Origin: JAJTHC01 sp044358835
Lineage (GTDB): Bacteria; Cyanobacteriota; Vampirovibrionia; Vampirovibrionales; JAJTHC01
DNA length: 64,000 nt
NCBI GenBank assembly: GCA_044358835.1
Contig: JBIKNF010000003.1
Coordinates: 1 to 64,000, forward strand
Reading direction: 5' to 3'
The stretch's first letter is position 1, and the number at the start of each line of letters is the position of its first letter. Positions 41,539-50,624 of this stretch are shown in pieces. A model generated the notes under the pieces. The model did not search any database and was not told the DNA's origin. It saw nothing but the letters and a program-made list of their open reading frames with translations. Both the position numbers and the translations under genes were made by a program.

Positions 41539-42432
41539 ATGAAAAAACGTAAAGGCATTATTCTCGCAGGCGGTTCAGGGACTCGTTTGCACCCCTGTAC
41601 GCTGGCGGTGTCGAAGCAATTGCTCCCCGTGTGGGACAAGCCGATGATCTACTATCCCCTTTCGATGCTGATGAGTGCGGGCATTCAAGAGATTTTGTTG
41701 ATTAGCACGCCTCACGATTTACCCCTCTTCAAGCGATTGTTGGGCGACGGTTCGCAATATGGCATCCACATAGAATACGCTGAACAACCTGAGCCAAAAG
41801 GTTTGGCGCAAGCTTTAACCATTGGCGAAGCGTTTTTAGAGGGGCATTCTTCAGCGATGATCTTAGGCGACAACTTGTTTTACGGCGCCACTTTGCCGAC
41901 ACAACTCCAGCACATCAACCAGCAAAGCAAAGGCGCCACCGTCTTTGCCACGCATGTAGATGATCCCCAACGCTACGGAATCGTGACGCTGGATGCTACA
42001 GGAAAAGCCACATCGATTGAAGAAAAGCCCGAACATCCCAAGAGTTCGTGGGCCGTCACAGGCTTGTACTTCTTTGATGAAGAGGCGCCTGCGTATGCGA
42101 AAAGTCTGGCTCCTTCGGCGCGTGGCGAATTTGAAATCACCGATGTCAACCGTCTGTACTTGGAAGCTGGCACGTTGAAGGTGGAAGTCTTGGGGCGGGG
42201 TTCAGCGTGGTTTGACACGGGCACGCATGCGTCTTTACTTCAGGCGTCTCAATTTGTGCAAGCCATTGAAGAGCGTACCGGCATTAAAATCGCCTGCTTA
42301 GAAGAAATCGCCTTTGAGCAAGGCTTTTTGGATCTGAACGCTTTAGAAAAGCAGGCGAATGCGCTAGGTAAAAGTGCTTATGGTCTTTACTTGCAACGTT
42401 ATGTGAAGGAACAAACGGCCCTTGCACTGTAG
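41539..42432 (+). CDS. rfbA: Glucose-1-phosphate thymidylyltransferase
   Basis: RfbA makes dTDP-glucose. The nucleotidyltransferase signature GIILAGGSGTRLHPCTLAVSKQLLPVWDKPMIYYPLSMLM is typical; MILGDNLFYG and EEKPEHPKSSWAVTGLYFFDE hold the metal and sugar contacts. GEFEITDVNRLYLEAG and SAWFDTGTHASLL confirm the RmlA group. 297 aa is normal. AGAAAGC-type purine-rich sequence precedes the ATG. The rfb cluster ends here, without rfbD. Confidence 0.97.
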   Translation: MKKRKGIILAGGSGTRLHPCTLAVSKQLLPVWDKPMIYYPLSMLMSAGIQEILLISTPHDLPLFKRLLGDGSQYGIHIEYAEQPEPKGLAQALTIGEAFLEGHSSAMILGDNLFYGATLPTQLQHINQQSKGATVFATHVDDPQRYGIVTLDATGKATSIEEKPEHPKSSWAVTGLYFFDEEAPAYAKSLAPSARGEFEITDVNRLYLEAGTLKVEVLGRGSAWFDTGTHASLLQASQFVQAIEERTGIKIACLEEIAFEQGFLDLNALEKQANALGKSAYGLYLQRYVKEQTALAL

Positions 42433-42455
42433 ATGAACAGTAGACCCTGATTTCA

Positions 42456-42464
42456 TGCTACAAT
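42456..42464 (+). promoter_or_regulatory. Extended -10 upstream of lpxI
   Basis: TGC-TACAAT (TACAAT at 42459-42464), a near-consensus extended -10. The start would lie near 42471, so the ATG at 42471 would be leaderless and an in-frame ATG at 42513 is an alternative. Confidence 0.5.
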
Positions 42465-42470
42465 GCGAAG

Positions 42471-43532
42471 ATGTATCCCTCTTCAACGGTGTCACACCAT
42501 TTCAACAAGGCCATGAGCGAAACCCTTTATTCCTACAACCTGACTGAACTTCTGGCGGATGTAGACCCGTGGCAGGGGGAAGACGGCCATTTAGCCATTA
42601 TTGCTGGAGAAGGCACCCTGCCCTTACAAGCCGTTAAAGACGCCAAACGCCAAGGCTACAGCGTGCATGTGTTTGTTATTGGCGGTAATTGGCGAGAAAT
42701 GGCGCGTTATAAGCCTCATGCGGATTTTGTAGAACCCTATTACTTAGGGCAATTTCGACGCATGATGAACATCTTTCGAGGGCATGGGATTAAATATGTG
42801 TGCTTTGCGGGGAAGGTCAACAAATGGGTGCTATTTACCCAACTTAATTTAGACAGCCTTGCTTTACGACTCCTTCAAAAGATGCCGCGTAAAAATGATG
42901 ACGCGGTGATGCATTACATCATTGAAGGCTTGGCGTATTTGGGCATGGAAACCTTGCCTCAAGTAAAGTTTATGCAAGGCTTGTTTCAGCCTGAAGGGAT
43001 TTTAGCTGAAGGGTGCCCCTTGCTCGAAGAAGATTGGCTGGGCGTGTGTTTTGGATTTGACACCGCAAAAGCCATGGCGGCTTTAGATGTGGGTCAAACG
43101 GTTGTGGTGAACGACACCATGGTCATTGCTATTGAAGCCATTGAAGGCACGGATGAATGCCTCAAGCGAGCAGGCAAGCTTCAACGCAAGCAAGGGGGCA
43201 TTGTCGCCAAAGTGGCCAAACCCTTTCAGGACGATCGATTTGATGTGCCGGCCGTGGGCTTGCGCACCTTAAAAACCATGCGAAATAACGGCTTAAACAT
43301 CTTGGTGACTGAAGCGCAAGCGACGTTGTTTTTAGATGAAATCGCAGAAATGAATACCTATGCCCACGCGCATGGCTTGAGCATCCTTTCGGTGAGTTCA
43401 ACTGGGCTAAAGCCGTGGCGTGAGCGTTTGGCTCAGCGTCAAACGAAGCTTCAAGCCCCTGGGGTGTCTCCATCGAGTCTTCCCCCCAACCAAGCGCTCA
43501 CCCCCGAAGAAGGTTCCAGCCATGCCTTCTGA
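42471..43532 (+). CDS. lpxI: UDP-2,3-diacylglucosamine pyrophosphatase LpxI
   Basis: LpxI cleaves UDP-diacylglucosamine to lipid X, replacing LpxH in many bacteria. The DUF1009 family is clear: GHLAIIAGEGTLPLQAVKDAKRQGYSVHVF, YLGQFRRMMNIFRGHGIKYVCFAGKVNK, and the C-terminal catalytic domain with VVVNDTMVIAIEAIEGTDECLKRAG, KVAKPFQDDRFDVPAVGLRTL and the end NILVTEAQATLFLD. The N-terminus is about 30 residues longer than usual; the ATG at 42513 would shorten it. Its 3' end overlaps lpxB, with which it works directly: LpxB uses lipid X and this enzyme's substrate. Confidence 0.93.
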   Translation: MYPSSTVSHHFNKAMSETLYSYNLTELLADVDPWQGEDGHLAIIAGEGTLPLQAVKDAKRQGYSVHVFVIGGNWREMARYKPHADFVEPYYLGQFRRMMNIFRGHGIKYVCFAGKVNKWVLFTQLNLDSLALRLLQKMPRKNDDAVMHYIIEGLAYLGMETLPQVKFMQGLFQPEGILAEGCPLLEEDWLGVCFGFDTAKAMAALDVGQTVVVNDTMVIAIEAIEGTDECLKRAGKLQRKQGGIVAKVAKPFQDDRFDVPAVGLRTLKTMRNNGLNILVTEAQATLFLDEIAEMNTYAHAHGLSILSVSSTGLKPWRERLAQRQTKLQAPGVSPSSLPPNQALTPEEGSSHAF

Positions 43533-44745
43533 TGCCCCTAAAACGATTGAACACTTGCTGATTTGCACGGGTGATCCTTCTGCGGCGCACCATGCCGCGG
43601 ATTTAGTGAAGCAGATTTTAGCGCGTCACCCTCATCTGCGTATCACGGCCGTGGGCAATGATGAATTGCAAGAGGCGGGAGCCACGTTGCTTGCGCATCA
43701 TGACGACATTGGCATGGGGGGCTGGGGCATTACGGCTGCTTTAGCGGGGATTTGGGGGCATTGGCAGTTGGCTCAAAAAATTAAACGCTTTGTCTGTGAA
43801 CAACAGGTGGATCGGGTCTTGTTGATGGATTATAGTGGGTTTCATTTGAAATTGGCTCGTCTACTGGTGGGCCACTGCGACTTACGTTACTATATTCCGC
43901 CTCAATTGTGGGCCAGCCGTCCCCAGCGTATGAAAAGCATTCAAGCCTTTATTCGCAAGGTGTATACGATTTTTCCTTTTGAAAATGCGTGGTATGAACA
44001 GGCAGGCGTTCCTTACTTATTTGTGGGGCACCCCTTAACACGAAACTTGCCATCACCAGTAGCGAAGTCCGATTTCTGCACGCAGTATGCGCTAGAGGTG
44101 CAAAAGCCTCTTATCGGTCTGTTTCCTGGCTCTCGTGTGGGGGAAGTCAAACGAATGTTGCCGATCTTTGCCAACGCCTTGGCCCAAGTACAAGGGCTTT
44201 TAGATGAAAAAGGGCCAGGCGTGCAAATTGTGATGGCTCAAGCCCCCAATTTGTCCACCGCCTTTATAGAAAAAGCCGTTAAACAGGCGTTTGCGCCTTT
44301 CCCCCAAGTGAAGTTGACGATTTTAATGCAGGCCAATCATGCCATTTTATCGGCAAGCGATGTGATTTTAGGGGCGTCTGGCACCACGAGTTTAGAAGCC
44401 GCGTTGTACGGGACCCCCATGGTGATTGCCTATCAGGTGGATTGGATCAGTGAACTGGTGGCCAAACGTATTATGACGGTGCCTTTTATCGGTTTGCCTA
44501 ATTTATTGGTTGCTCCAGAACAAGCCCCCATTTTACCAGAACGTTTACAAGGAGATTGTACGCCTGAATTGCTAGCGAAAGATGTGCTCACGTTTTTAGA
44601 TCCTCAGTCCTCTGCGTCACGTCAAGCCACAGAAGGCTTGGCTTATGTGAAGCAGGCCTTGGGCGAAGGCGCTTCTTTAGACGCGTTTGTGGAGGATTTG
44701 GTGTCGCTTGAAGTCTTTAGTGTACGCGAAATAACCTCCCCCTAA
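43522..44745 (+). CDS. lpxB: Lipid-A-disaccharide synthase
   Basis: LpxB joins lipid X and UDP-diacylglucosamine to form the lipid A disaccharide. It is a GT-B family 19 enzyme: ICTGDPSAAHHAADLVKQI at the start (usual GExSGD), LLMDYSGFHLKLARLL, YYIPPQLWASRP, LFPGSRVGEVKRMLPIFANAL and GASGTTSLEAALYGTPMVIAYQ. I use the ATG at 43522 with AGAAGG upstream, so it overlaps lpxI by 11 bases; the longer frame back to 43420 is shadow. Product about 407 aa. Together lpxI and lpxB show a lipid A outer membrane. Confidence 0.94.
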   Translation: MPSDAPKTIEHLLICTGDPSAAHHAADLVKQILARHPHLRITAVGNDELQEAGATLLAHHDDIGMGGWGITAALAGIWGHWQLAQKIKRFVCEQQVDRVLLMDYSGFHLKLARLLVGHCDLRYYIPPQLWASRPQRMKSIQAFIRKVYTIFPFENAWYEQAGVPYLFVGHPLTRNLPSPVAKSDFCTQYALEVQKPLIGLFPGSRVGEVKRMLPIFANALAQVQGLLDEKGPGVQIVMAQAPNLSTAFIEKAVKQAFAPFPQVKLTILMQANHAILSASDVILGASGTTSLEAALYGTPMVIAYQVDWISELVAKRIMTVPFIGLPNLLVAPEQAPILPERLQGDCTPELLAKDVLTFLDPQSSASRQATEGLAYVKQALGEGASLDAFVEDLVSLEVFSVREITSP

Positions 44746-45821
44746 GGGCAGGGATTCGGCAAGTCTTCATGGATGGCATTGATGGCGTGTAACACCTCGC
44801 TTGTCAACTGTACTTCCACACTGCGAATGTTTTCTTCAAGCTGTTGCAGGGTGGTGGCGCCAATAATGTTGCTGGTCACAAAAGGCTGATGATTCACAAA
44901 GGCCAAGGCCAGTTGCGTGGGGGTTAAACCATGGGCGTGGGCTAAATCCGCATAACGCTGAACTGCTTCTTGCGCTTTGGGGGTGGTATATCGGGCAAAG
45001 TATTCCCCAAAAAGCGCCATGCGACTCCCCTTGGTATTCTGGTGATGAAGATACTTTCCGCTTAAAATCCCCATCGCTAAAGGAGAATATGCCAATAGGC
45101 CGATGTCTTCACGGTGCATGACTTCACTAAGCCCCACTTCCTGGGTGCGGTTTAATACATTGTAGCAATTTTGAATCGAGGCCATACGAGGCAAGCCATG
45201 CGTTTTGGCCAATTCTAGGTACTGCATAGCCCCCCATGGCGTTTCATTTGAAAGCCCCACATGTAAAATCTTCCCTTCTTGAATCAGATCCTGTAAGGCT
45301 TGCAAGGTTTCTAAAAAACGGTCTAAAATCACCGACGTTTCAGGTGCTTCGGCATGGATGTACTCTCGTTGGCCAAAAATAGGCACCGCACGTTCAGGCC
45401 AATGAAGCTGGTAGAGATCGATGCGGTCGGTTTGAAGCCGTTTAAGGCTCCCTTCAACGGCTTGTTTAAGACTACTGGCCGTAAAATCGAGCTTACCATC
45501 CCGCATCCACTTAAAGCGTTCACTGGGCCCTGAAATTTTTGTCGCTAAAAACACTTCATCCCGCACCCCACGAGACGCAAAGTAATTGCCGATATACGTT
45601 TCTGTTAAACCCGATGTTTCCGCACGAATGGGCACGGCATACACTTCAGCGGTGTCCCAAAAATGTACACCCAACTCAAGGGCCAGATCCATCTGCGCAA
45701 ACGCATCGTTTTGACTGTTTTGCTCGCCCCAGGTCATGGTGCCTAAGCAAATTAGGGGGACTTCAACGCAGGTGCGTCCTAGGGGGCGTGTGGGCATGGG
45801 AACATTGAGTTGGGACATCAT
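44742..45821 (-). CDS. Aldo/keto reductase, Tas-like
   Basis: An NADPH-dependent aldo/keto reductase of 359 aa. The catalytic tetrad is visible: Asp and Tyr in HFWDTAEVYAVP, Lys in EVFLATKISGP and His in LYQLHWPERA. The extended AETSGLTETYIG loop after the Tyr and the IIGATTLQQLEENI cofactor segment point to the Tas/YajO group. The substrate is unknown. The start is the ATG at 45821 or the next ATG. The stop overlaps the convergent lpxB stop by 4 bases, so the two genes share their 3' ends. Confidence 0.9.
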   Translation of the reverse strand: MMSQLNVPMPTRPLGRTCVEVPLICLGTMTWGEQNSQNDAFAQMDLALELGVHFWDTAEVYAVPIRAETSGLTETYIGNYFASRGVRDEVFLATKISGPSERFKWMRDGKLDFTASSLKQAVEGSLKRLQTDRIDLYQLHWPERAVPIFGQREYIHAEAPETSVILDRFLETLQALQDLIQEGKILHVGLSNETPWGAMQYLELAKTHGLPRMASIQNCYNVLNRTQEVGLSEVMHREDIGLLAYSPLAMGILSGKYLHHQNTKGSRMALFGEYFARYTTPKAQEAVQRYADLAHAHGLTPTQLALAFVNHQPFVTSNIIGATTLQQLEENIRSVEVQLTSEVLHAINAIHEDLPNPCP

Positions 45822-45959
45822 AAAAAACCTTTCAAAACAGAAGGAGACTTAAGGGTTATTATACGCTAAGTAATGGAAAGTTTGCGATGAATAAGCTCAG
45901 CCATTCACTTTTTTGTCACAATCAAAAGGAATAGACTTGAATGCTAAGATTGGAAAGCC

Positions 45960-47219
45960 ATGTTACAGCGAGATCTTGAACACCTTTTACTACTGCCTTG
46001 GACGTGTGAATCTTCGTCTTCCTTTTTAAGGGATTTTGTGGAAGTGCTTCAATTTTTATTGGCGCAGTATTGTAGCGTGTGGCAAAATCCAGCCCAACCC
46101 AATTTGGTGAAAAATTTGACGCGCACTTTACAAGGTCGTTGGGAAGGAAACCTACCCCTCAATGAACTGGGTGAAACAGGGACTTTACTTTTAAAAGAAG
46201 TTTCGGCCATGCATCAAGCCCGTTTTTTGTTAAGTGGGCATGCAACAGCGATTGAACATCCCCACGTTGAAGGGGAACTCTTCGGCGTTAAAGTGCAGAT
46301 ACTCCTTTTTGACACGGCCACACAAGCCTGGGCGTTAAATCATACCTTAGATTTGACGTATTTCGAACCGCATCGCAATCGCCAGAATGATTTTGCCCCT
46401 GTCACATGGATGCTTGAAGAATTGATGCAAAACATCTCCCTTCACTTAATTGCCTTTATGAAGCCGGAGCATGCGGCTACTAAAATGGCCAGTCTGGGCG
46501 AATTTCACCTAGACACCCCCTACGACGCGTTGGTGCAATTTGCCGTGGTTGAAAATTTACCAACAGCCAGTAAACGGGCGGAAGACTATCAAAAGCTCGC
46601 ACAGGTCTTTCCTGCAAATGCGTTGATTCATCTGCTGTTGGGGCGTCAACTAAAGCTGAATCGAAAGTATGTAGAAGCCACTAAAGCGTTTGAAAAAGCG
46701 TTGTTGCGCCCTCTGTTCCCCAAGCGGATGCGTGGGCATATTCTAAATGAACTCGGTAGTTGTGTGGCCTTAAGTGGTGATCGAGAAACGGCGATTGAAC
46801 ATTGGCAAGGGGCCATAGAAGCAGATCCCACGCATGTGTTGGCGTATATGAACATTACCCATGCGTATGAAGAATTGGGGCTTGAAAAAAAGGCCGAATG
46901 CTATTTGAAAGAAGTACTTAATTATTCCCCGAGTGACACACGGGTGTACCACGCGTTGGCCCGTTTGTATTCGTGCCAAAATATGTGGGACAAAGCCATG
47001 GCGCAATATCAATTACAATTGTTGTTGGAACCTTCGGATCCGTGGTGTCATAACAACATTGCCACCTGTGCGTTACAGTTAAACAAGCCTGAAATGGCCA
47101 AACGTCATTTTAAACATGCCCAAGTCTTAGACGCCGATGGGGAAGCGGGTCAATATGCGACGCTGGTGCTTACTGGCCTTGAAGATGAAAATCAGATGAA
47201 CGATTGTCTCTCTTCTTAA
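45960..47219 (+). CDS. TPR-repeat protein
   Basis: The C-terminal half (about residues 210-400) is a series of TPR helices: ALIHLLLGRQLKLNRKYVEATKAFEKAL, HILNELGSCVALSGDRETAIEHWQGAIEADP, VLAYMNITHAYEELGLEKKAECYLKEVL, and WCHNNIATCALQLNKPEMAKRHFKHA. The N-terminal 200 residues are a different, unnamed domain. No signal peptide, so it is cytoplasmic; such proteins are scaffolds. The gene is monocistronic, with a TGC-TAAGAT extended -10 close to the ATG. The start codon lacks a good ribosome binding site and may be leaderless. Confidence 0.75.
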   Translation: MLQRDLEHLLLLPWTCESSSSFLRDFVEVLQFLLAQYCSVWQNPAQPNLVKNLTRTLQGRWEGNLPLNELGETGTLLLKEVSAMHQARFLLSGHATAIEHPHVEGELFGVKVQILLFDTATQAWALNHTLDLTYFEPHRNRQNDFAPVTWMLEELMQNISLHLIAFMKPEHAATKMASLGEFHLDTPYDALVQFAVVENLPTASKRAEDYQKLAQVFPANALIHLLLGRQLKLNRKYVEATKAFEKALLRPLFPKRMRGHILNELGSCVALSGDRETAIEHWQGAIEADPTHVLAYMNITHAYEELGLEKKAECYLKEVLNYSPSDTRVYHALARLYSCQNMWDKAMAQYQLQLLLEPSDPWCHNNIATCALQLNKPEMAKRHFKHAQVLDADGEAGQYATLVLTGLEDENQMNDCLSS

Positions 47220-47405
47220 GTGCGGGCAATGGATGTGTTGGGGGGAGGCCGTTGGTTTAAAAACGGGTTCATGACGCAATAGCACAAAATAAAGTCGAGT
47301 GGTTTTTATGCTTGCATATTACGCGAAACCACGTCTGCTTGGCTTTGGCTGGGCGAAGACGTTTGACGCACCCCTTGTTTCTTGCGGTGTTTTAAAGGAT
47401 TGTTT

Positions 47406-48821
47406 ATGTCTGTTCCCCTTTCTCAAGCGTTTATGAGGGCTTACCCCTTAACAGCAGGATCTATGCAACGCAATGGAGATGTGCAAGGCCTGAGCCATGC
47501 CGCCCTGACCCAAAGTCTAAGCAACCCTAAAGGAACCGTTGAACCTTCAGCACACGAGGAACATGACGGTGGCCATGAAGAGGCACATGATGAGTTTAGC
47601 AGTGCCGCCAAAGCGTCTTTAGCTTTGAGCAGTCAACGTAAGAGGGGGGCTAAAGAAAAGGCCGAAGAAGGCAGGGATGAAGATGGTTTGGCTCGTGTAG
47701 AGCAGGACCCACTTTTAAATAGGCTGATATCTCAAGTGTCTTTTGATAAAAAAGATGAATCCACCATTCAGTTTTTACAGGGCAGTACGCTGAACTTAAT
47801 GGGCCATTTTAGCGAAGGTTTTAGCTTAGGGGCCCTCATTACCGCGTTATTGCATTTTCAGAAGATCCGTCACTCTGAAAATACTACTGGGGAACTTGTT
47901 CCCGGCCAGATTCTTCAAGGAAGAAGCGAGGATGGGTACTATTACAAAGTCATGCACAAAAAAAGTAAAACAACCAATCCCGCAGGTTTCTTTGGAGGAG
48001 AAGGGCATCAGGTAAGTCCTTTGGATCGCTTGATTGTCATGAAGTCGAATAAACCAGGTTTTATGGGGTATTTATTTAGTGGTTTTACTGAAGTCGCAGA
48101 AATTGACCCAAAACATACAGAAAATGGTTCCAAATACCTTGATGTGAAGTTTAGAGATGCCGATAACACCTTTTACAGAGCGAAAGCAGGTCCCGGTCAA
48201 CCGTTGCAGATTAAAACAAATGAAAATGGACAAAGAATTTGTCGAGTTTATAAAGCTGTGCAAGACCATTCAGGTGAAGTGAGGTTTCAAGAAATAGAAA
48301 CAAAAATTGTAGATAAGCCGTCTATAGCTGTAGGATATAGAACTAACAGGGCGAAACAAAATATTTCTAAATGGGCTCCTATAAGATGGATTGGGCGTAT
48401 TCTGAACGAATTATCAGGAGGAGGATCTATAGAAGGGGATGTGCAGTTGAAGGTTCCACTGCCACAGCCGACTTTAGGAAAGTCCACTCATAAATTATCA
48501 AACCTACTTCCCTTTGGCATTGACCCCCATGAAGTCATGAGTATGAAAAAGAAAGATACCATCAGCAAGTTCTTGAAATACATTCCTTCTCCTGACCGAT
48601 TACTGGGCTGGGGTATTTTTGGAGGCATTATTGCGGTTGCTGTAGGAAGCTTTTTTGAATTAGGGCATTCAGGCGCCAGACTCCCTTCGATTACTTTTGG
48701 CGGCGGAGGGGGCTCTTCTCCGGCCAGTGCCCCCCCTGAAGCACATTCCCCCAGTACATCGAAGGAGAAGCCGTCTCCTCAAGAGTCAGCCCACAGTGCA
48801 TCAAATTCCTCAAAGGCCTAA
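47406..48821 (+). CDS. Hypothetical protein with C-terminal membrane helix
   Basis: From the ATG at 47406 (AAAGGA 8 bases upstream) the protein has 471 aa. The first 100 residues are charged and probably disordered (EEHDGGHEEAHDE). A middle domain of about 250 residues has no match I can name. A single transmembrane helix (LLGWGIFGGIIAVAVGSFFELG) lies near residue 410, followed by a Gly/Ser/Pro-rich tail that should lie outside the cytoplasm. The central part is more AT-rich than the flanks. The stop overlaps the convergent coaBC stop by 4 bases. I do not know its function. Confidence 0.65.
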   Translation: MSVPLSQAFMRAYPLTAGSMQRNGDVQGLSHAALTQSLSNPKGTVEPSAHEEHDGGHEEAHDEFSSAAKASLALSSQRKRGAKEKAEEGRDEDGLARVEQDPLLNRLISQVSFDKKDESTIQFLQGSTLNLMGHFSEGFSLGALITALLHFQKIRHSENTTGELVPGQILQGRSEDGYYYKVMHKKSKTTNPAGFFGGEGHQVSPLDRLIVMKSNKPGFMGYLFSGFTEVAEIDPKHTENGSKYLDVKFRDADNTFYRAKAGPGQPLQIKTNENGQRICRVYKAVQDHSGEVRFQEIETKIVDKPSIAVGYRTNRAKQNISKWAPIRWIGRILNELSGGGSIEGDVQLKVPLPQPTLGKSTHKLSNLLPFGIDPHEVMSMKKKDTISKFLKYIPSPDRLLGWGIFGGIIAVAVGSFFELGHSGARLPSITFGGGGGSSPASAPPEAHSPSTSKEKPSPQESAHSASNSSKA

Positions 48822-50044
48822 AGCCAGACGTCTGCGAGCTGCGCGAGCAAGTGACGAGCCACCACGTCTTTCCCCGCTTTTTCAATGAACACAGGGGCGT
48901 GCGTGTCTTGTGCAAAAAGCAATTGGACTTCATTCTCTTCACTATGAAAGGCAATATCGCTTCGGTTGATGTTGTTCACGGCTAAGGCATCAGCCCCCTT
49001 GCGCTGCAGCTTGTCGTACAAAGGCGTTAGATCACCTGTTTCACTTTCAGCGGCAAAGCCCAACACCTTTTGATGCGACTGTTTTTGCTCACACGCCGTT
49101 TTTAAAATATCTACCGTGGCTTCTAGTTCTAGCACATAGGGGGTGGCGTTGGCGTGCTTTTTAATTTTAGAGCCTTGAGGCTGAATAGGCTTAAAATCAC
49201 TCACGGCCGCCGCTTTTAGGAGCCAATCGTGTGAAGGGAACTGTTCTAAAACAGCGTTTTTCATCGATTCAACATCTTTCGCCAAAATCGTGGGGAACGG
49301 ACGCAGGCCTAAGTGTTGTTCATTGGCCGTAATTAAGGTGAGCTCTGCCCCCATGGCGTAGGCTTCATCGGCAAGGGCCAGCCCCATTTTACCACTGGAA
49401 TGATTCGTTAAAATGCGAGCCGGATCCACGGCTTCTTGTGTGCCTCCCGCGGTAACCAGCACTTTTTTACCTTCAAGACGCTGACGATGTGGGTGCATGG
49501 CTTTGTAAAGGGTTAGCGTTGTCCAGGCATCTGGCGCCAAATGCCCTGCCCCTGTTTCTCCACAGGCCAGTAAACCTTCTGTGGGGGGAACAATCAAGAC
49601 GTTGGGGAGGCTTGCCAAGATGGCTAAATTACGTTGGGTCAAGGGGTGTTCCCACATACGGGTATTCATGGCAGGACTCAGGACAATCGGCTTTTCGTTG
49701 AAGCACAAGGCGCTTGCCGTCACTAAATCGCCCGTTAAGCCTTGAGCCAGTTGGGCAATCACATGAGCGGTTGCGGGGTAAATCAATAAGGCATCGCCCC
49801 ATTGCGCCAAACTAATATGCAGGGGAACGCCTTGGGCATCCACGGCGTGATGTTCGCTTGTGGCAGGGTACTTGCTTAGGCTAGACAGCGTTAAGGCGGT
49901 GACAAAGTGGGGGGCGTCTTGCGAAAGAATGGGGTGCACGCCCGCGCAGCCGAGCCGTTGAAGTTCACGAATAAAATCACCACTTTTATAGGCGGCAATG
50001 CTTCCGCAAACGCCTAAAACAATGTGCTTGCCCTGAAAAAACAT
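48818..50044 (-). CDS. coaBC: Bifunctional CoaB/CoaC (phosphopantothenoylcysteine synthase/decarboxylase)
   Basis: It makes 4-phosphopantetheine for coenzyme A. The N-terminal decarboxylase half has GVCGSIAAYKSGDFIREL, the His region HISLAQWGD, LSPAMNTRMWEHP and LLACGETGAGHLAPD. The ligase half has KVLVTAGGTQEAVDPARILTNHSSGKMGLALADEA, LKAAAVSDFKP and KVLGFAAESET. Length (408 aa) is normal. The 18-bp palindrome 50068-50085 lies 23 bases upstream of the start, which is a possible regulatory link. The gene converges on the membrane protein gene. Confidence 0.96.
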   Translation of the reverse strand: MFFQGKHIVLGVCGSIAAYKSGDFIRELQRLGCAGVHPILSQDAPHFVTALTLSSLSKYPATSEHHAVDAQGVPLHISLAQWGDALLIYPATAHVIAQLAQGLTGDLVTASALCFNEKPIVLSPAMNTRMWEHPLTQRNLAILASLPNVLIVPPTEGLLACGETGAGHLAPDAWTTLTLYKAMHPHRQRLEGKKVLVTAGGTQEAVDPARILTNHSSGKMGLALADEAYAMGAELTLITANEQHLGLRPFPTILAKDVESMKNAVLEQFPSHDWLLKAAAVSDFKPIQPQGSKIKKHANATPYVLELEATVDILKTACEQKQSHQKVLGFAAESETGDLTPLYDKLQRKGADALAVNNINRSDIAFHSEENEVQLLFAQDTHAPVFIEKAGKDVVARHLLAQLADVWL

Positions 50045-50067
50045 GGGGGTTGAACTTTCTTTTGCTT

Positions 50068-50085
50068 ATACCCATTAAACGGTAT
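50068..50085 (-). repeat. 18-bp palindromic motif, copy 3
   Basis: On the minus strand this reads ATACCGTTTAATGGGTAT, the same as 16172-16189. It lies 23 bases upstream of the coaBC start in the same orientation as copy 1 has to the HAD gene. Confidence 0.6.
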
Positions 50086-50134
50086 TACACTAAGTTAAGT
50101 TTAGCACAAAAATAAGGGGCGAAAGTTTTGCTGT

Positions 50135-50143
50135 GGTATAGTA
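50135..50143 (+). promoter_or_regulatory. Extended -10 upstream of the HIT-like gene
   Basis: TGG-TATAGT (TATAGT at 50138-50143), about 38 bases before the ATG at 50181. No clear -35. Confidence 0.45.
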
Positions 50144-50180
50144 GAGAAAGTTCAATAAAGCGTTTTGGAAGGAAAGAGGC

Positions 50181-50624
50181 ATGCAAACCCCTTTTAGCAG
50201 TGCTACAAATGACCCCTTTGTGGCCCTTGTCGGCAAACGTGCGGGTTATATTCAACTGGCGCCTAATCGAAATATCACCCAACATGCAGCAGTGCCCTTG
50301 GCTTTATTTGACGCCTGCCAAGCGTGGAGTGCATTTTTGCAAAGCCAAGAACTGGTGGCTAAAGTCTATTGGGTACAATTTAGTGAAGTGGTCGAACAGT
50401 TGCATTGGCATTTATACCCACGCTTTAGCCAAGACGTGCTTACAGGGACTCAAGCCTTTGAAGCGCGAAATGACCCAAGCGCTGTGCTTGCCTGGGAGCT
50501 ACATTGGCAAGCCGCCCTGTGGCAATGGGCCAAACGCTATGATGTCGCGGTGTTGGATCCTGAAGGGGTATTGACTGATGCGTCGGTGTTATTTCCTGAC
50601 TATAGCCCAGTGACTTCTAAATGA
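50181..50624 (+). CDS. HIT-like protein, 147 aa
   Basis: The segment VVEQLHWHLYPRF (near residue 74) matches the histidine-triad motif HxHxxPR of nucleotide hydrolases, and the preceding GYIQLAPNRNITQHAAVP fits the HIT N-terminal strand. The first triad positions are present, but the overall match to characterised HIT proteins is weak, so substrate (dinucleoside polyphosphates or AMP conjugates) is unknown. GGAAGG lies 9-14 bases before the ATG. The stop overlaps the tadA start (ATGA), so the two are one operon. Confidence 0.6.
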   Translation: MQTPFSSATNDPFVALVGKRAGYIQLAPNRNITQHAAVPLALFDACQAWSAFLQSQELVAKVYWVQFSEVVEQLHWHLYPRFSQDVLTGTQAFEARNDPSAVLAWELHWQAALWQWAKRYDVAVLDPEGVLTDASVLFPDYSPVTSK

